Source: Planctomicrobium piriforme (GTDB taxonomy: Bacteria > Planctomycetota > Planctomycetia > Planctomycetales > Planctomycetaceae). Taken from it: a DNA stretch of 41,226 bases. Of this stretch, positions 8,827 to 17,107 are shown piece after piece. The stretch's first letter is position 1, and every line of letters starts with the position of its first letter. The position numbers were made by a program, and so were the translations under genes. The notes under the pieces are model-generated. The model was not told the origin of the DNA. It did no database searches and worked only from the letters and a program-made list of their open reading frames with translations. The stretch spans positions 1 to 41,226 of the forward strand of contig CAMAVF010000011.1 in the NCBI GenBank assembly GCA_945861445.1, written 5' to 3'.

Positions 8827-9513
8827 ATGCAGGCGTTTCGAAGAAAACTGCTGGCTGGAATGCTGTTGTCGCTGACCCTGGCGTACGCCCTGGGAACGTC
8901 ACGCTTCTGGCACGCCCACTCTTCCGCTGACATGGAACACGACCACGCGTCGATGGCGTCGCACACCGCGCACCATTCGCATGACCACTCACATGGTCAC
9001 TTGCACCAGCATCATGCACATGGACACTCGCATTCACATGGGCATGCTCATCCCCACAAGCACCCGCATCCGCATGCTCGGCCGGGGCGCACCACCAGCG
9101 AGTCCCCGCCGGAATCGGCAGCAGTCCGCAGCGACTCGCAGCACTGGCATCTGCACGTGTCGATCCTGGGCAGGAGCTTCACGATTTGGGGCTCTGAGGC
9201 TCCCGCGCGATCTCAGGCGACCGTGTCTCAGTCCTCCACGACGGATCACAAAGTAAGCCATCCTGCAAATCATTCCAATTCCCGACACGATGCGGAAGCC
9301 GTTGGCACGACCACCGATGGCACGACAATTGTTTCGAGTGATGACAGCGATTGGCTGACGAATTGGGATTCGTCATTGCTCCTGCTGCCTCTGCTGCGGT
9401 CCGCTCTGGACCTGCCTTTCAATCCGGGTGCCCAATTCTCCAAAGTCGACAACGAGTGGCCGGGCGATAACAGCCTGCAGCCACCCGTGCCGCCTCCGCG
9501 AGTCACGCGCTGA
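8827..9513 (+). CDS. Histidine-rich exported protein, possible metal binder
   Basis: A 228-residue protein from the ATG at 8827; an in-frame ATG 39 bp upstream is possible but would place a charged, Cys-containing stretch before the signal. The N-terminus MQAFRRKLLAGMLLSLTLAYA is a signal peptide or anchor. Residues about 29-86 hold 24 histidines in 58 residues, mostly as HSH, HGH and HPH alternations, a pattern that binds Zn, Ni, Cu or Co in other proteins. A WHLHVSILGRSF segment and a hydrophobic LLLLPLLRSALDL stretch follow. No enzyme motif is seen and I do not recognise a family. Downstream is a DUF1559 gene after 230 bp. Metal buffering or delivery outside the cytoplasm is an inference from composition only. 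Confidence 0.7.
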   Translation: MQAFRRKLLAGMLLSLTLAYALGTSRFWHAHSSADMEHDHASMASHTAHHSHDHSHGHLHQHHAHGHSHSHGHAHPHKHPHPHARPGRTTSESPPESAAVRSDSQHWHLHVSILGRSFTIWGSEAPARSQATVSQSSTTDHKVSHPANHSNSRHDAEAVGTTTDGTTIVSSDDSDWLTNWDSSLLLLPLLRSALDLPFNPGAQFSKVDNEWPGDNSLQPPVPPPRVTR

Positions 9514-9743
9514 TGCGGACAACTTACGGCCAGGATTGATTGACAAGTTGCCCATCAACGGCGACTGATTCCTGCGCCCTTTCAATTTCGCCGGACGAGG
9601 TCTGTGTGCCTATCGTCTGCGTACTCTGCACGCCATGAATTACGGATTGCGTCGATCGCCGTTTCCAATTGGTGGGGAATGGCCGTCGTGTCAACGGAGT
9701 GCGCGCGAAGTGCGTTCTTCTGCACTCTGGAGGAGGAATCAAG

Positions 9744-10628
9744 ATGTCAACCCGCAGGGGATTTACGTTAATTGAATTGCTCGTCGTGATCGCCATTATT
9801 GGAGTGCTGGTGGCTTTGTTGTTGCCAGCGGTCCAGCAGGCGCGTGAAGCGGCGCGGCGGACTCAATGCAAAAGCAATCTCAAACAAGCTGGACTGGCAC
9901 TCCACAACTACCATGACACCCATCTAGCCTTTCCGCCAGGTTATGTGTATCGACCCGGAACTCAGTCTGAAAATGCGTCGGGGTTTGGATGGGGAGCGAT
10001 GATTCTGCCCTACGTGGACCAGTCCCCGCTGTACGCTCAATTCAATTGGAATGCCCCGGTCTGGGATGCGGCCAACGAGCCCGCTCGGACGCGTCATCTG
10101 AATGTTTTCTTATGTCCCTCCGACCCTGTGTCCAGCAATAGTTTTGTCGAGATGGGTGCGACGGCAGAACGCTACGCCATGGGCTGTTACGTTGGCAACT
10201 TTGGCCCGCCCGACCTCGACGCCAATCAGGAACAGCGAGACGGCCTCTTCAGTCGTAACAGCAAGACACGTAGCAGCGATGTCCCGGACGGTCTTAGCAA
10301 CACCCTGCTGGTGGGCGAGCGAGTCAACGGTCGCTTTCGAACGGCCGGCGCTCACGGCGTCCACGTGACCTACGAAACGACCTGGTGCTGCGCCGTGCGC
10401 GAGTCGACTGATCCGACCGACGACCACGGTCACATGGTCCTGTTCCAAACGGGCCACGTCCCGAATGCCGCATTAAGTGACGACCGCGACGTTTCGGCCC
10501 CGCATATCGGACTGGCGCAGTACCTGCTGGGAGACGGCTCCGTTCGCGCAATCGGCGAAAGCATCAATTTCGGAGTCTATCAAAGCCTCAGCACCCGCGC
10601 CGGAGGCGAAGCCATCGGCGAGTATTAA
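9744..10628 (+). CDS. DUF1559 protein with prepilin-like N-terminus
   Basis: A 294-residue protein. The N-terminus [18 protein letters not shown] is a type IV prepilin signal: cleavage after Gly6, methylated Phe7, Glu11 at mature position 5, then a hydrophobic helix, and [18 protein letters not shown], the standard planctomycete continuation. The DUF1559 body has [34 protein letters not shown] and the C-terminal [15 protein letters not shown] (H...DG) motif. These pseudopilin-like proteins occur in many copies in Planctomycetota and are thought to be exported by a type II/IV pilus-like route; the function is unknown. The start is set by GGAGGAGG at 9729-9736, 7 nt before ATG 9744. An in-frame ATG 75 bp further upstream would put a hydrophilic leader before the prepilin signal and is rejected. 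Confidence 0.93.
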   Translation: MSTRRGFTLIELLVVIAIIGVLVALLLPAVQQAREAARRTQCKSNLKQAGLALHNYHDTHLAFPPGYVYRPGTQSENASGFGWGAMILPYVDQSPLYAQFNWNAPVWDAANEPARTRHLNVFLCPSDPVSSNSFVEMGATAERYAMGCYVGNFGPPDLDANQEQRDGLFSRNSKTRSSDVPDGLSNTLLVGERVNGRFRTAGAHGVHVTYETTWCCAVRESTDPTDDHGHMVLFQTGHVPNAALSDDRDVSAPHIGLAQYLLGDGSVRAIGESINFGVYQSLSTRAGGEAIGEY

Positions 10629-10669
10629 GGACTCCACCTGAGTTAGTCCCTACGTTCCCGGCGCATCCA

Positions 10670-10742
10670 CTCGCCACTCGGGCTTGTCGCAGTGGTTCCC
10701 GCCCATCTTCTCGCCACTTGGGCTTGTCCCAGTGGTTCCCGC
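10670..10742. repeat. Two direct copies of a 33-bp unit
   Basis: CTCGCCACTYGGGCTTGTC, then SCAGTGGTTCCCGC, occurs at 10670-10702 and again at 10710-10742, differing at two positions, with a 40-bp period. The second copy runs into the left arm of the hairpin at 10732. Confidence 0.85.
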
Positions 10743-10801
10743 GCTTCTGCACTACGCACCAAGATTTCCCACCGATTGTAGTGCAAATGCGCGGGAACCA
10801 C
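10732..10801. repeat. Hairpin with 24-bp arms
   Basis: GTGGTTCCCGCGC...TGCACTAC (10732-10755) pairs with GTAGTGCA...GCGCGGGAACCAC (10778-10801), 22 of 24 positions matching, around a 22-nt loop. It follows the DUF1559 gene by about 100 bp. It could act as a transcript 3' structure, but there is no T-run. Confidence 0.75.
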
Positions 10802-10893
10802 CCCCGCAAGGGGGGTGGCGGAATGATCGCTTCGCTGAGGGGCGTAGCATTTTGGCGAGATTCAGACCTCGTTGTATGATTGAACGGTGATCT

Positions 10894-10987
10894 GCGTCCC
10901 GCCCGGGACGCCCGACAATAGCCCACCGTTTCCAACGGTGGGACAAGATGCGACGACAAGGCAAGTCCCGTGAGGGACGAAAGAGTT
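10894..10987. repeat. Composite REP-like repeat with three small hairpins
   Basis: CGTCCCGCCCGGGACG (about 10895-10910), then CCCACCGTT-TCC-AACGGTGGG (10922-10942, perfect 9-bp stem), then GTCCCGTGAGGGACGAAAGAG (about 10965-10985). This order of hairpins resembles dispersed planctomycete intergenic repeats, from memory; no transposase is nearby. Confidence 0.65.
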
Positions 10988-11154
10988 CCCGAACGAAACG
11001 TGCTTCCAATGACGGGCCAGTTCGGGGGCGCCGATGCTGCACCTGTGGCGAGAAAGTTGATAGTAGTGAGTGGAGAGCAGACTGGAACGGTTGTCAGTTG
11101 TCGGGGGGGCTTGTGCGCTAGACAGGGATGAGTGAATTGCCTCCTAAACGACAG

Positions 11155-11370
11155 TTCAAAGAAATCGAAGAATTCAAAGAAGTCGCGTCTGGAGGATGGC
11201 CGCCCTCGGCCGTCGAATTCTTCAGCGCTGCGTGGTTAACGGGTAAAAAGGTGAACCTGCCGTAGTTTCCGCTGTGAGCTGGCTGGTTGTCAGTGCGGAT
11301 TAAGACAAGAAAGTCGGCCGAGGGCGGCCATCCTGGTATGGAAGGTGGTCAAAGAAATCGAAGGGATCAA
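11155..11370. repeat. Inverted repeat flanked by 25-bp direct words (element 1)
   Basis: AGGATGGCCGCCCTCGGCCG at 11193-11212 is the exact reverse complement of 11315-11334. CAAAGAAATCGAAG with TCAAAGAA following occurs just outside both arms, at about 11156 and 11349, in the same orientation. Confidence 0.75.
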
Positions 11371-11492
11371 AGAAAGCGACTTCTTTGAGAGTGGGCGACG
11401 GGAACTGGTCCGAGTGCTCGCTGTGATCGCTAAATGATTGGTGTGCAATAAGATAAGTATTGACCAATGAAATCGCATATCTGTACTGTAGT

Positions 11493-11650
11493 CCAAAGAA
11501 ATCAAAGATTTCAAAGAGTGCGCGAGATCTTGCAGCGTGTCTGGACTGGAGGATGGGCACTCCTGCCCGTCTGTATTTGTGAATTCAGAGACGGGCAGGA
11601 GTGCCCATCCTGCAGCCCATCTAAAGGGATCAGAATCGAAGAGTTGAAGA
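11493..11650. repeat. Inverted repeat with a related arm and flanking words (element 2)
   Basis: The 23-nt arm at 11550-11572 starts AGGATGGGCACTCCTG and is exactly complementary to 11589-11611, with a 16-nt loop. The arm shares length and about 15 of 22 positions with element 1 (AGGATGGNCNC...CCGTC) while keeping self-complementarity. The purine words CAAAGAAATCAAAG (11496) and AAAGGGATCAGAATC (about 11623) flank it. Confidence 0.75.
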
Positions 11651-11740
11651 GTTTTCAGCTGCCGGATTCACAGGGTCCGAAGGGAGCAAAGGGAACTTGA
11701 AGATTCGCGTGTAGGTTTGTCGGGTTTACTGCTGACAACT

Positions 11741-11807
11741 TCATCATCCTGCCCCCCATTGTTCTGCCCAATCAGGGTGGCAGGATCATGGAGGGCAGAA
11801 TGATGAG
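11741..11807. repeat. Imperfect inverted repeat (element 3)
   Basis: TCATCATCCTGCCCCCCATT (from about 11741) opposes GGAGGGCAGAATGATGA (to about 11807). The arms are about 28 nt and imperfect. Related CATTATCCTGCC text recurs near 12434, upstream of the DUF1501 gene. Confidence 0.6.
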
Positions 11808-12020
11808 ATTCTAAGAGTTCAAAGAGAGGAAAGGGGCCCTCAAAACTCGCGAGGTGTCGCAAAGCACTGCGCAGCTGGATTCGGACTGCCAGCTACATCA
11901 CGTAAGTAACGGTTGAATCAAACCTTCGGGCATGGCGACCAAATCGGCAGTCTGAACAACAGTTTAAAGGGATCAAAGAAGTCAAAGAGTTGGCAGTTCA
12001 CCGTTGTCAATTATCTATTA

Positions 12021-12269
12021 TCAATTGTCCGTCGTCATTGGCGGCTGAAAATCGTCTTTGGAATCGAGGTACAGAGTCTCGACCTTCTTGCGGGCCCATG
12101 GAGTCTTCCGCAGGAAGGCCAGGCTGGATTTGATGCTGGGGTCGTAGGTGAAGCAGCGGATGTTGATGATGTCGCCCAACTCGTCCCAGCCGTAATGCGC
12201 GACGAGTTGTTCGAGCAACTTGGCAAGGGTGATGCCGTGTAACGGATTTCCGGGTTGTTCTGAGGTCAT
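12021..12269 (-). CDS. DUF2132 (VF530-like) small protein
   Basis: An 82-residue protein from the ATG at 12269. Core motifs are [33 protein letters not shown] and [18 protein letters not shown], a close match to the DUF2132/VF530 family, which is short, helical and thought to be DNA-binding-like; its role is not established. The ATG at 12269 puts the conserved NPLHG eight residues in, as in the family. A longer in-frame start at 12365 adds an unconserved leader. No clear Shine-Dalgarno is visible. It stands alone, with repeats downstream and the divergent DUF1501 gene upstream. Confidence 0.88.
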   Translation of the reverse strand: MTSEQPGNPLHGITLAKLLEQLVAHYGWDELGDIINIRCFTYDPSIKSSLAFLRKTPWARKKVETLYLDSKDDFQPPMTTDN

Positions 12270-12619
12270 GTCGCTTGGGGTCTGTTGAGAGAGTTCAAGT
12301 TTGCCAACTTGCTGCAGGATACCACACGCTCGGCTGAGCATGACGACAAGGTGGCAGATTGGCAAAGATTAGTAGCTTTGGATAGTGGCATCGTCTAAAA
12401 TCCAGAATGTAACGAGTTGCCCCGCTCCGCCCCCATTATCCTGCCCTGCTGCAAATAGACCGACGCACGCGACGTCGATTGACGATGATTTCGTTGAACC
12501 GGTTGGATCGAACAGTTGAAGACGACATTGGGCACCTCATAACCATTGGACTTTGACCAACTGTTACGGATTGCTCCTGCCCGCGCTCGCCAATTTTCCT
12601 CCCTGGAGAGTTTCCCATA
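12270..12619. other. Intergenic region between divergent genes
   Basis: About 350 bp between the DUF2132 gene (minus) and the DUF1501 gene (plus). It must hold both promoters. I see a partial copy of the CATTATCCTGCC repeat text near 12434 and a GGAGAG ribosome-binding site before 12620, but no confident promoter or RNA gene. Confidence 0.5.
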
Positions 12620-14008
12620 ATGATTGAACCCGGCTACAGCTTGAATCGTCGACAGTGCCTGCAGATTGGTGCCGCCGGTGTGGCGGGTGCCTCGCTGCCG
12701 CTCAGCTTTCGATCGGCTGTCGCCTCCGATGCTGGATCTGGCCCGGGTGCCGGCAAGGCCAAGTCGGCGTTGCTGGTCCTGCTCAGCGGCGGCCCCAGCC
12801 AACTGGATATGTGGGATCCCAAGCCGAGTGCCCCGGTCGAAATTCGGGGCGAGTTCTCAGCGATCAACACCACGATTCCGGGCGTGCAGATCGGCGAGCA
12901 CATGCCGCGGCTGGCTCAGCAGACCGATCGCTGGTCAATTCTGCGCACGATGGCGCATGTCGAGCACAATCACCTGCTGGCGACGCATGTCGCGCTGACG
13001 GGACGCCCGACGCCGATTCCGCGTGGCGGCAGTGACTTGGATCGCGTCGAATCGCGGAACGATTTTCCCAACTTCGCTGCGGCTCTCGATTACATTCGAC
13101 CGCGAAATGATGGTGTGCCCAACGGAGTTTCACTGCCGAATTACTACATTGAAGGCGCGTTGACCTGGCCCGGCCAGCATGCGGGATTCCTGGGGCCGAA
13201 ACATGATCCGTGGCAGATCAATCACGACCCGAACAATCCCAACTTCAAGATCGATGCACTCAGCCTGCAGCCCGGATTGACGCCGCCGCGGCTGGTGTCG
13301 CGACGGCAGTTGCTGAACGAGTTGAACGAACGCACGGCGAGCGAGAAGCAGGGCCGGTTGCAGTCGTTTGCGGATCAGCAGGCGATGGCGTTCTCGTTGT
13401 TGACCTCGGCGAACGTCGCCCGGGCGTTTCAGATCGAACAAGAGGAGGCCACGGTCCGCGATCGGTATGGTCGCAACAAGTTCGGTCAGTCGTTGCTGCT
13501 GGCTCGGCGCCTCATTCAAGCCGGCGTTCCGATGGTCCAGGCGGCGATGGGCATCGTGCAGACGTGGGACACGCACGTCGACAACTGGGGCCGGCTGAAA
13601 AACACCCTGCTGCCGCAGCTCGATCAGGGCCTGGCCGCATTGATGGATGACCTGGCGAGTACCGGATTGTTGGATCAGACGATGGTGATTGTGATGGGCG
13701 AATTCGGCCGCACCCCGAAGGTTTCGACCCTGCCCGGCAGCGACATACCCGGCCGCGATCATTGGGCCTCGGCATATTCGGGCCTGTTTGCCGGGGCCGG
13801 TGTGCGAGGCGGTCAGGTGATCGGTCAGACCGATGGGATCGCGGCCTATCCGGTGTCGCCCTCGTGGTCGCCAGCCGATGTCTGCACCACGCTGTTCGAG
13901 GCCCTGGGAGTGGGATCCGACGCTGTCCTGATGGACCCGTTGGGGCGCCCCAATCATTTGTTGAACGGCGAGGTCATCGAGCCGCTGTACAACGGCCGAG
14001 TCGCTTGA
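12620..14008 (+). CDS. DUF1501 family protein with Tat-type signal
   Basis: A 462-residue complete DUF1501 protein. The N-terminus NRRQCLQIGAAGVAGASLPL is a twin-arginine (RRxxLxxG) signal, so it is probably exported folded. The core has LLVLLSGGPSQLDMWDPKP (first metal-site region, Asp in LDMWDPK), SILRTMAHVEHNHLLATH, and GEFGRTPKVS followed by GRDHWASAYSGLFAGAGV, the distal metal-site region. The family belongs to the alkaline-phosphatase/sulfatase-like superfamily; substrate unknown. It starts after GGAGAG and is followed after 52 bp by an exported Gfo/Idh/MocA gene on the same strand, so the two are probably co-transcribed. Confidence 0.93.
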   Translation: MIEPGYSLNRRQCLQIGAAGVAGASLPLSFRSAVASDAGSGPGAGKAKSALLVLLSGGPSQLDMWDPKPSAPVEIRGEFSAINTTIPGVQIGEHMPRLAQQTDRWSILRTMAHVEHNHLLATHVALTGRPTPIPRGGSDLDRVESRNDFPNFAAALDYIRPRNDGVPNGVSLPNYYIEGALTWPGQHAGFLGPKHDPWQINHDPNNPNFKIDALSLQPGLTPPRLVSRRQLLNELNERTASEKQGRLQSFADQQAMAFSLLTSANVARAFQIEQEEATVRDRYGRNKFGQSLLLARRLIQAGVPMVQAAMGIVQTWDTHVDNWGRLKNTLLPQLDQGLAALMDDLASTGLLDQTMVIVMGEFGRTPKVSTLPGSDIPGRDHWASAYSGLFAGAGVRGGQVIGQTDGIAAYPVSPSWSPADVCTTLFEALGVGSDAVLMDPLGRPNHLLNGEVIEPLYNGRVA

Positions 14009-14060
14009 GACGATACCCGAGTTGAACTGCTGCATCTTGATTCACCCAAAGGGACTGCTC

Positions 14061-15131
14061 ATGATCCGTCTGCTGACACTGTGCGTCACGATTGCCGTGT
14101 GGGGAATTGTCTGTCCGATCACTGCGGCCCAGGCGGCCGATCCGGTGCGGATTGGCGTCTTGGGGATGGACAATTACCAGGCGGTTGAATATGTCCAGAT
14201 GTTTAATAACCCCAAAGCCGAAGGAGATTTCGCGGGCCTGCGAGTCACCGCCGCCTATCCGGTCACCAGCCCCGATTATCCGAAGAGCGCTGAGCTGACC
14301 GAAATGTGGAAGGCCCAGATGCTCAATATCAATAAGAATCCGGCGGATCCCAAGACCGCGATTCCCCAGGTCGAAATGGTCACGTCGATCGACGAACTGT
14401 TGAAACGCTGCGACGCGGTGATGATCTTCAGCCTGGACGCTCGGTTGCACCTTACGCAAGCGACGGCAGTCTTGAAGGCGGGCAAGCCGCTCTATATTGG
14501 CCGGCCGCTGGCCACGACGGCCGAAGATGCCGTGGCGATCTTCAAGCTGTCCGCCGAGACGAAGGTGCCTTGTTGGAGTTGTTCGCAACACCGTTTCAGT
14601 CCCGGATTTTCCGGGATGCGGGATCATGCCGAAGTCGGCAAGGTGCTGGGTTGCGATGTCTATGGCGGCTTCGACGTGAACGCGGTTGAAGCCGACAAGT
14701 CGACCCGCGGGCTGCACAGTATCGAGACCCTGTACACGATCATGGGTCCGGGTGTGGTCAAGGTGTCCTGCACATCAACTCCAAACGTGGAGTTGATGAC
14801 GGCCGTCTGGAGTGATGGTCGCGTGGGGACCTTCCGCGGAGTCAAGCAGGGTGCCGTCAAATACAGTGCGACCGTCTTCGGCGACAAGGGAGTCTCCACG
14901 GCCGGCATTTACGGGCATGGCATTCCGGTCAACGGCATCGTCCCGACCAACGACAAGTACATGGGCTACGGGGGTCTCGGCATTCAGATGGCCAAGTTCT
15001 TCAAGGGCGGGCCAGTCCCCGTCACCCCCGCAGAGACGCTGGAAATCCATGCCTTGTTCGTGGCCGCAGACGCCAGCCGGGCTCAAAACGGAGCCTTCGT
15101 TCCGCTGCCGAAACTAGCGGCCGCAAAGTAA
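14061..15131 (+). CDS. Exported Gfo/Idh/MocA-like protein with degenerate motifs
   Basis: A 356-residue protein from ATG 14061, chosen because AAAGGGA lies 6 nt upstream and a signal peptide (MIRLLTLCVTIAVWG, cut near AQA-AD) begins there. After the signal comes a Rossmann-like strand (PVRIGVLGMDNYQAVEYV), a second half-fold, and WSCSQHRFSPGF in the C-terminal part. The family normally has GxGxxG and an EKP motif; here these read GVLGMDN and YIGRPLA, so the nucleotide-binding glycines and the EKP lysine are not standard. Exported Gfo/Idh/MocA proteins are common in Planctomycetota. Whether this one is an enzyme or a binding protein is open. It is probably in an operon with the DUF1501 gene. 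Confidence 0.8.
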   Translation: MIRLLTLCVTIAVWGIVCPITAAQAADPVRIGVLGMDNYQAVEYVQMFNNPKAEGDFAGLRVTAAYPVTSPDYPKSAELTEMWKAQMLNINKNPADPKTAIPQVEMVTSIDELLKRCDAVMIFSLDARLHLTQATAVLKAGKPLYIGRPLATTAEDAVAIFKLSAETKVPCWSCSQHRFSPGFSGMRDHAEVGKVLGCDVYGGFDVNAVEADKSTRGLHSIETLYTIMGPGVVKVSCTSTPNVELMTAVWSDGRVGTFRGVKQGAVKYSATVFGDKGVSTAGIYGHGIPVNGIVPTNDKYMGYGGLGIQMAKFFKGGPVPVTPAETLEIHALFVAADASRAQNGAFVPLPKLAAAK

Positions 15132-15145
15132 GGATGATCTGACTG

Positions 15146-16135
15146 TCAGCCGCGAAGCGGGTCTGGCTGCTTCCAGGCTGGGGGGCAGATCGTATTGAGC
15201 TTCGCGAAATGTTCGGGGGGAATCACCACGCTGGCGGCCTGAACCGCATCTTGAATCTGCTCCAGCCGTTTCACCCCGACCACCAGCGACGACATTGCGG
15301 GTTGGGCGAGAGTCCAGCTCAAGGAATATTGCGAGACCGGCACACCGAGTTCCGCCGCGAGTCGTTCAATTCCCTCGAGCCGATCGAACAAGGCGTCATC
15401 CTGCTTCCAGATCCAGTCGGGCTTCTCGGCAGCGCGGGTGCCCGTGGGAGGTGGCTGGCCACGTCGATATTTGCCGGTCAGCAAACCCCCTTGCAGTGCC
15501 TGGTAGGGAGTGACGCCAATGCCGTGTTTCACACAGAAGGGCAGATCATACTCGAACTCACGACGCAGCAGGCTGAAGGGGATCTGTGAACTGATGACGC
15601 GTGGGCCACCTTGTCGCTCGGCAATCCACAGCATCTCGCACAGTTGCCAGGCCGAGTGATTCGACATGCCGAAATTGCGGATCTTGCCCTGCCGCAAGGC
15701 GATGTCAATCGCTTGCAGAGTGGTGTCCAGCGGGACGTGTTTGTCGGGCCAATGGATGATATAGAGATCAATGTAGTCGGTCTGCAGTCGGCGGAGGCTG
15801 CGCTCGACTTCGCGCAGGATATGGACGGTCGACAGCCCCCGTTCTTGCGGCCCCGGACCCACCGGTGCCCCGACTTTGGTCGCGATGATCATCTTGTCGC
15901 GACGATCGCGCAGGGCCTTTCCGACAATCTCCTCGGCGACGCCACCGGGGCTTCCCAGATACCGGGCATAGCCTTCGTAGACGTTGGCCGTGTCAGTGAA
16001 GTTGATGCCCAAATCAATCGCTTGATGGACCAGCCGGACTGCATCGGCTTCAGGCACCGGTGAGCCAAACGTCATGGTCCCCAGGCAAATCGGTGAGACC
16101 AGAAGTCCGCTGTGACCGAGTGTGCGATTTTGCAT
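15146..16135 (-). CDS. Aldo/keto reductase
   Basis: A 329-residue NADPH-dependent aldo/keto reductase. From ATG 16135 the catalytic tetrad is Asp48 (NFTDTAN), Tyr53 (NVYEGY), Lys87 (ATKVG) and His128 (IIHWPD). The cofactor end is present as SSLVVGVKRLEQIQD. It resembles the YajO/voltage-channel beta-subunit-like subgroup. The longer frame to 16258 is rejected: family homology begins at MQNRTLGHSG and GGAG lies about 10 nt before the ATG. It is convergent with the Gfo/Idh/MocA gene (14 bp between stops). The substrate is probably an aldehyde or sugar, not determinable here. Confidence 0.93.
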   Translation of the reverse strand: MQNRTLGHSGLLVSPICLGTMTFGSPVPEADAVRLVHQAIDLGINFTDTANVYEGYARYLGSPGGVAEEIVGKALRDRRDKMIIATKVGAPVGPGPQERGLSTVHILREVERSLRRLQTDYIDLYIIHWPDKHVPLDTTLQAIDIALRQGKIRNFGMSNHSAWQLCEMLWIAERQGGPRVISSQIPFSLLRREFEYDLPFCVKHGIGVTPYQALQGGLLTGKYRRGQPPPTGTRAAEKPDWIWKQDDALFDRLEGIERLAAELGVPVSQYSLSWTLAQPAMSSLVVGVKRLEQIQDAVQAASVVIPPEHFAKLNTICPPAWKQPDPLRG

Positions 16136-16414
16136 CAGGAAATCTCCATAGAGGATAGAGCCGCGGGGCGCTGCGGATGTTGTGATTGAGATGGTAACCG
16201 CTGATTCGATCGCAGGGCAACTTAGGGCGTGTATGGCCCTCAACGCAACTCGAACCAAACCGGCGCGGTGCCGTTTGTGCCGGTTGCATGGCAGAAGTCA
16301 AACGTGTCGATCTGCGTGAGCTACAAAGAGTTTTCCATGCAGGGAAACGGTACCCGCCGATAGGTGAGGTGTCTTATTTATCCATTCTTCCCAAGACACC
16401 CACCCCGGACTTCC

Positions 16415-16723
16415 ATGCTCCCTGACATAGCCGACCGCATAGCCCAAATCCGCACTGTGCCTGAGCTGCGGACCTTTATACGAGAAATGTTATGTGCCAA
16501 AGAAAACTTAATCTCTGAGCAGTTTCCCGTGAATGAAGCGATTCTGCGGCGCGGTGAACGGACCTGTGGACTGCAGTTCCAATTGTTCGGCCCGCGCAGC
16601 ATTCGCCTGGGAGCGATCTGGGCCGCCGATCACAACGTGGTCTACTTCTACGCAGCCAACGGCGAACGCTACCTGAAAGTCCCCCTGCAGCACCGCATCT
16701 CCGAGGAGCTCGCCGTCGCCTGA
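16415..16723 (+). CDS. Small conserved-looking hypothetical protein
   Basis: A 102-residue protein from ATG 16415, starting MLPDIADRIAQIRTVPELRT. An upstream in-frame ATG at 16364 adds a Pro/Arg-rich leader and is less likely. The N-terminal half is helical and the C-terminal half is predicted beta (LQFQLFGPRSIRLGAIW, VVYFYAANGERYLKV). No signal peptide or known motif is visible. The composition is normal for coding DNA and the frame is uninterrupted, but with no recognised homologue the call rests on shape. It precedes a weak terminator and the tRNA. Confidence 0.6.
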   Translation: MLPDIADRIAQIRTVPELRTFIREMLCAKENLISEQFPVNEAILRRGERTCGLQFQLFGPRSIRLGAIWAADHNVVYFYAANGERYLKVPLQHRISEELAVA

Positions 16724-16783
16724 AGCCAACGCACGGCCGAGTCGGCAGGAGGGGCGAGAAACCAGGCTGCAGAGCAGAAGACT

Positions 16784-16800
16784 CCGGAAAGTCCGGTTTT
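16784..16800 (+). terminator. Weak terminator after the small hypothetical gene
   Basis: CCGGA-AAG-TCCGG followed by TTTT, a 5-bp stem 60 bp after the stop codon. Short, but the position and T-run fit a rho-independent terminator. Confidence 0.4.
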
Positions 16801-16862
16801 CGCGACGGTCCCATTTGAGCTGTGAAGACCGAGTAATTTGGTCATCTGGGAAGTTCTGGTGC

Positions 16863-16890
16863 TTGACGTTCGTCGTGTAAGTCCTATAGT
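16863..16890 (+). promoter_or_regulatory. Promoter of tRNA-Leu
   Basis: TTGACG at 16863-16868 and TATAGT at 16885-16890, 16 bp apart, ending 12 bp before the tRNA. This is a good sigma-70-type promoter for the tRNA gene. Confidence 0.75.
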
Positions 16891-16902
16891 AGGGAAACCT
16901 CA

Positions 16903-16987
16903 GCCGAAGTGGCGGAATGGCAGACGCACTGGATTCAAAATCCAGCGAGGTTTACTCCTCGTGTGGGTTCGACTCCCACCTTCGGCA
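16903..16987 (+). tRNA. tRNA-Leu (anticodon CAA)
   Basis: An 85-nt class II tRNA. The acceptor stem is GCCGAAG (16903-16909) with CTTCGGC (16980-16986) and discriminator A. The anticodon stem-loop is CTGGA-TTCAAAA-TCCAG, giving CAA, which reads UUG codons. A long variable arm (CGAGG...CCTCG) and a GTGGG-TTCGACT-CCCAC T-arm complete the Leu-type fold. The 3' CCA is not encoded and must be added after transcription. It has its own promoter and terminator, so it is a single-gene unit. Confidence 0.97.
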
Positions 16988-16999
16988 CTGAGACAATTG

Positions 17000-17034
17000 A
17001 AAGACTTACGGTGATTGCACCGTAAGTCTTTTTT
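17000..17034 (+). terminator. Rho-independent terminator of tRNA-Leu
   Basis: AAAGACTTACGGTG (17000-17013) pairs perfectly with CACCGTAAGTCTTT (17018-17031) around ATTG, then TTT. A 14-bp stem 12 bp after the tRNA. Confidence 0.92.
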
Positions 17035-17107
17035 CACGTCTCCCTCATTCTTATTTTGAGTGCTGCGGCCGAACATGGTTCGGATGGGGCTCCTTCGCGA
17101 GGATCGA

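Larger units (their letters stand above)
10629..12020. other. 1.4-kb gene-free region packed with degenerate hairpin elements
   Basis: No credible gene lies between the DUF1559 gene and the DUF2132 gene. The region holds a 33-bp direct repeat, a 24-bp-arm hairpin, a planctomycete-type composite repeat, and at least three inverted repeats flanked by the purine-rich word CAAAGAAATCRAAG. The words occur near 11155, 11346, 11493, 11623 and 11966. The open frames here are short and follow the repeat structure. Their individual entries are given separately. Confidence 0.75.

Noticed and set aside
11290-11862. Small open frames in the repeat cluster
   Set aside because: They follow the purine words and hairpins, show no ribosome-binding site and no protein-like composition.
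10629-12020. Intact insertion sequence or CRISPR array
   Set aside because: No transposase frame; repeats differ in length and spacing and are hairpins, not evenly spaced direct repeats.
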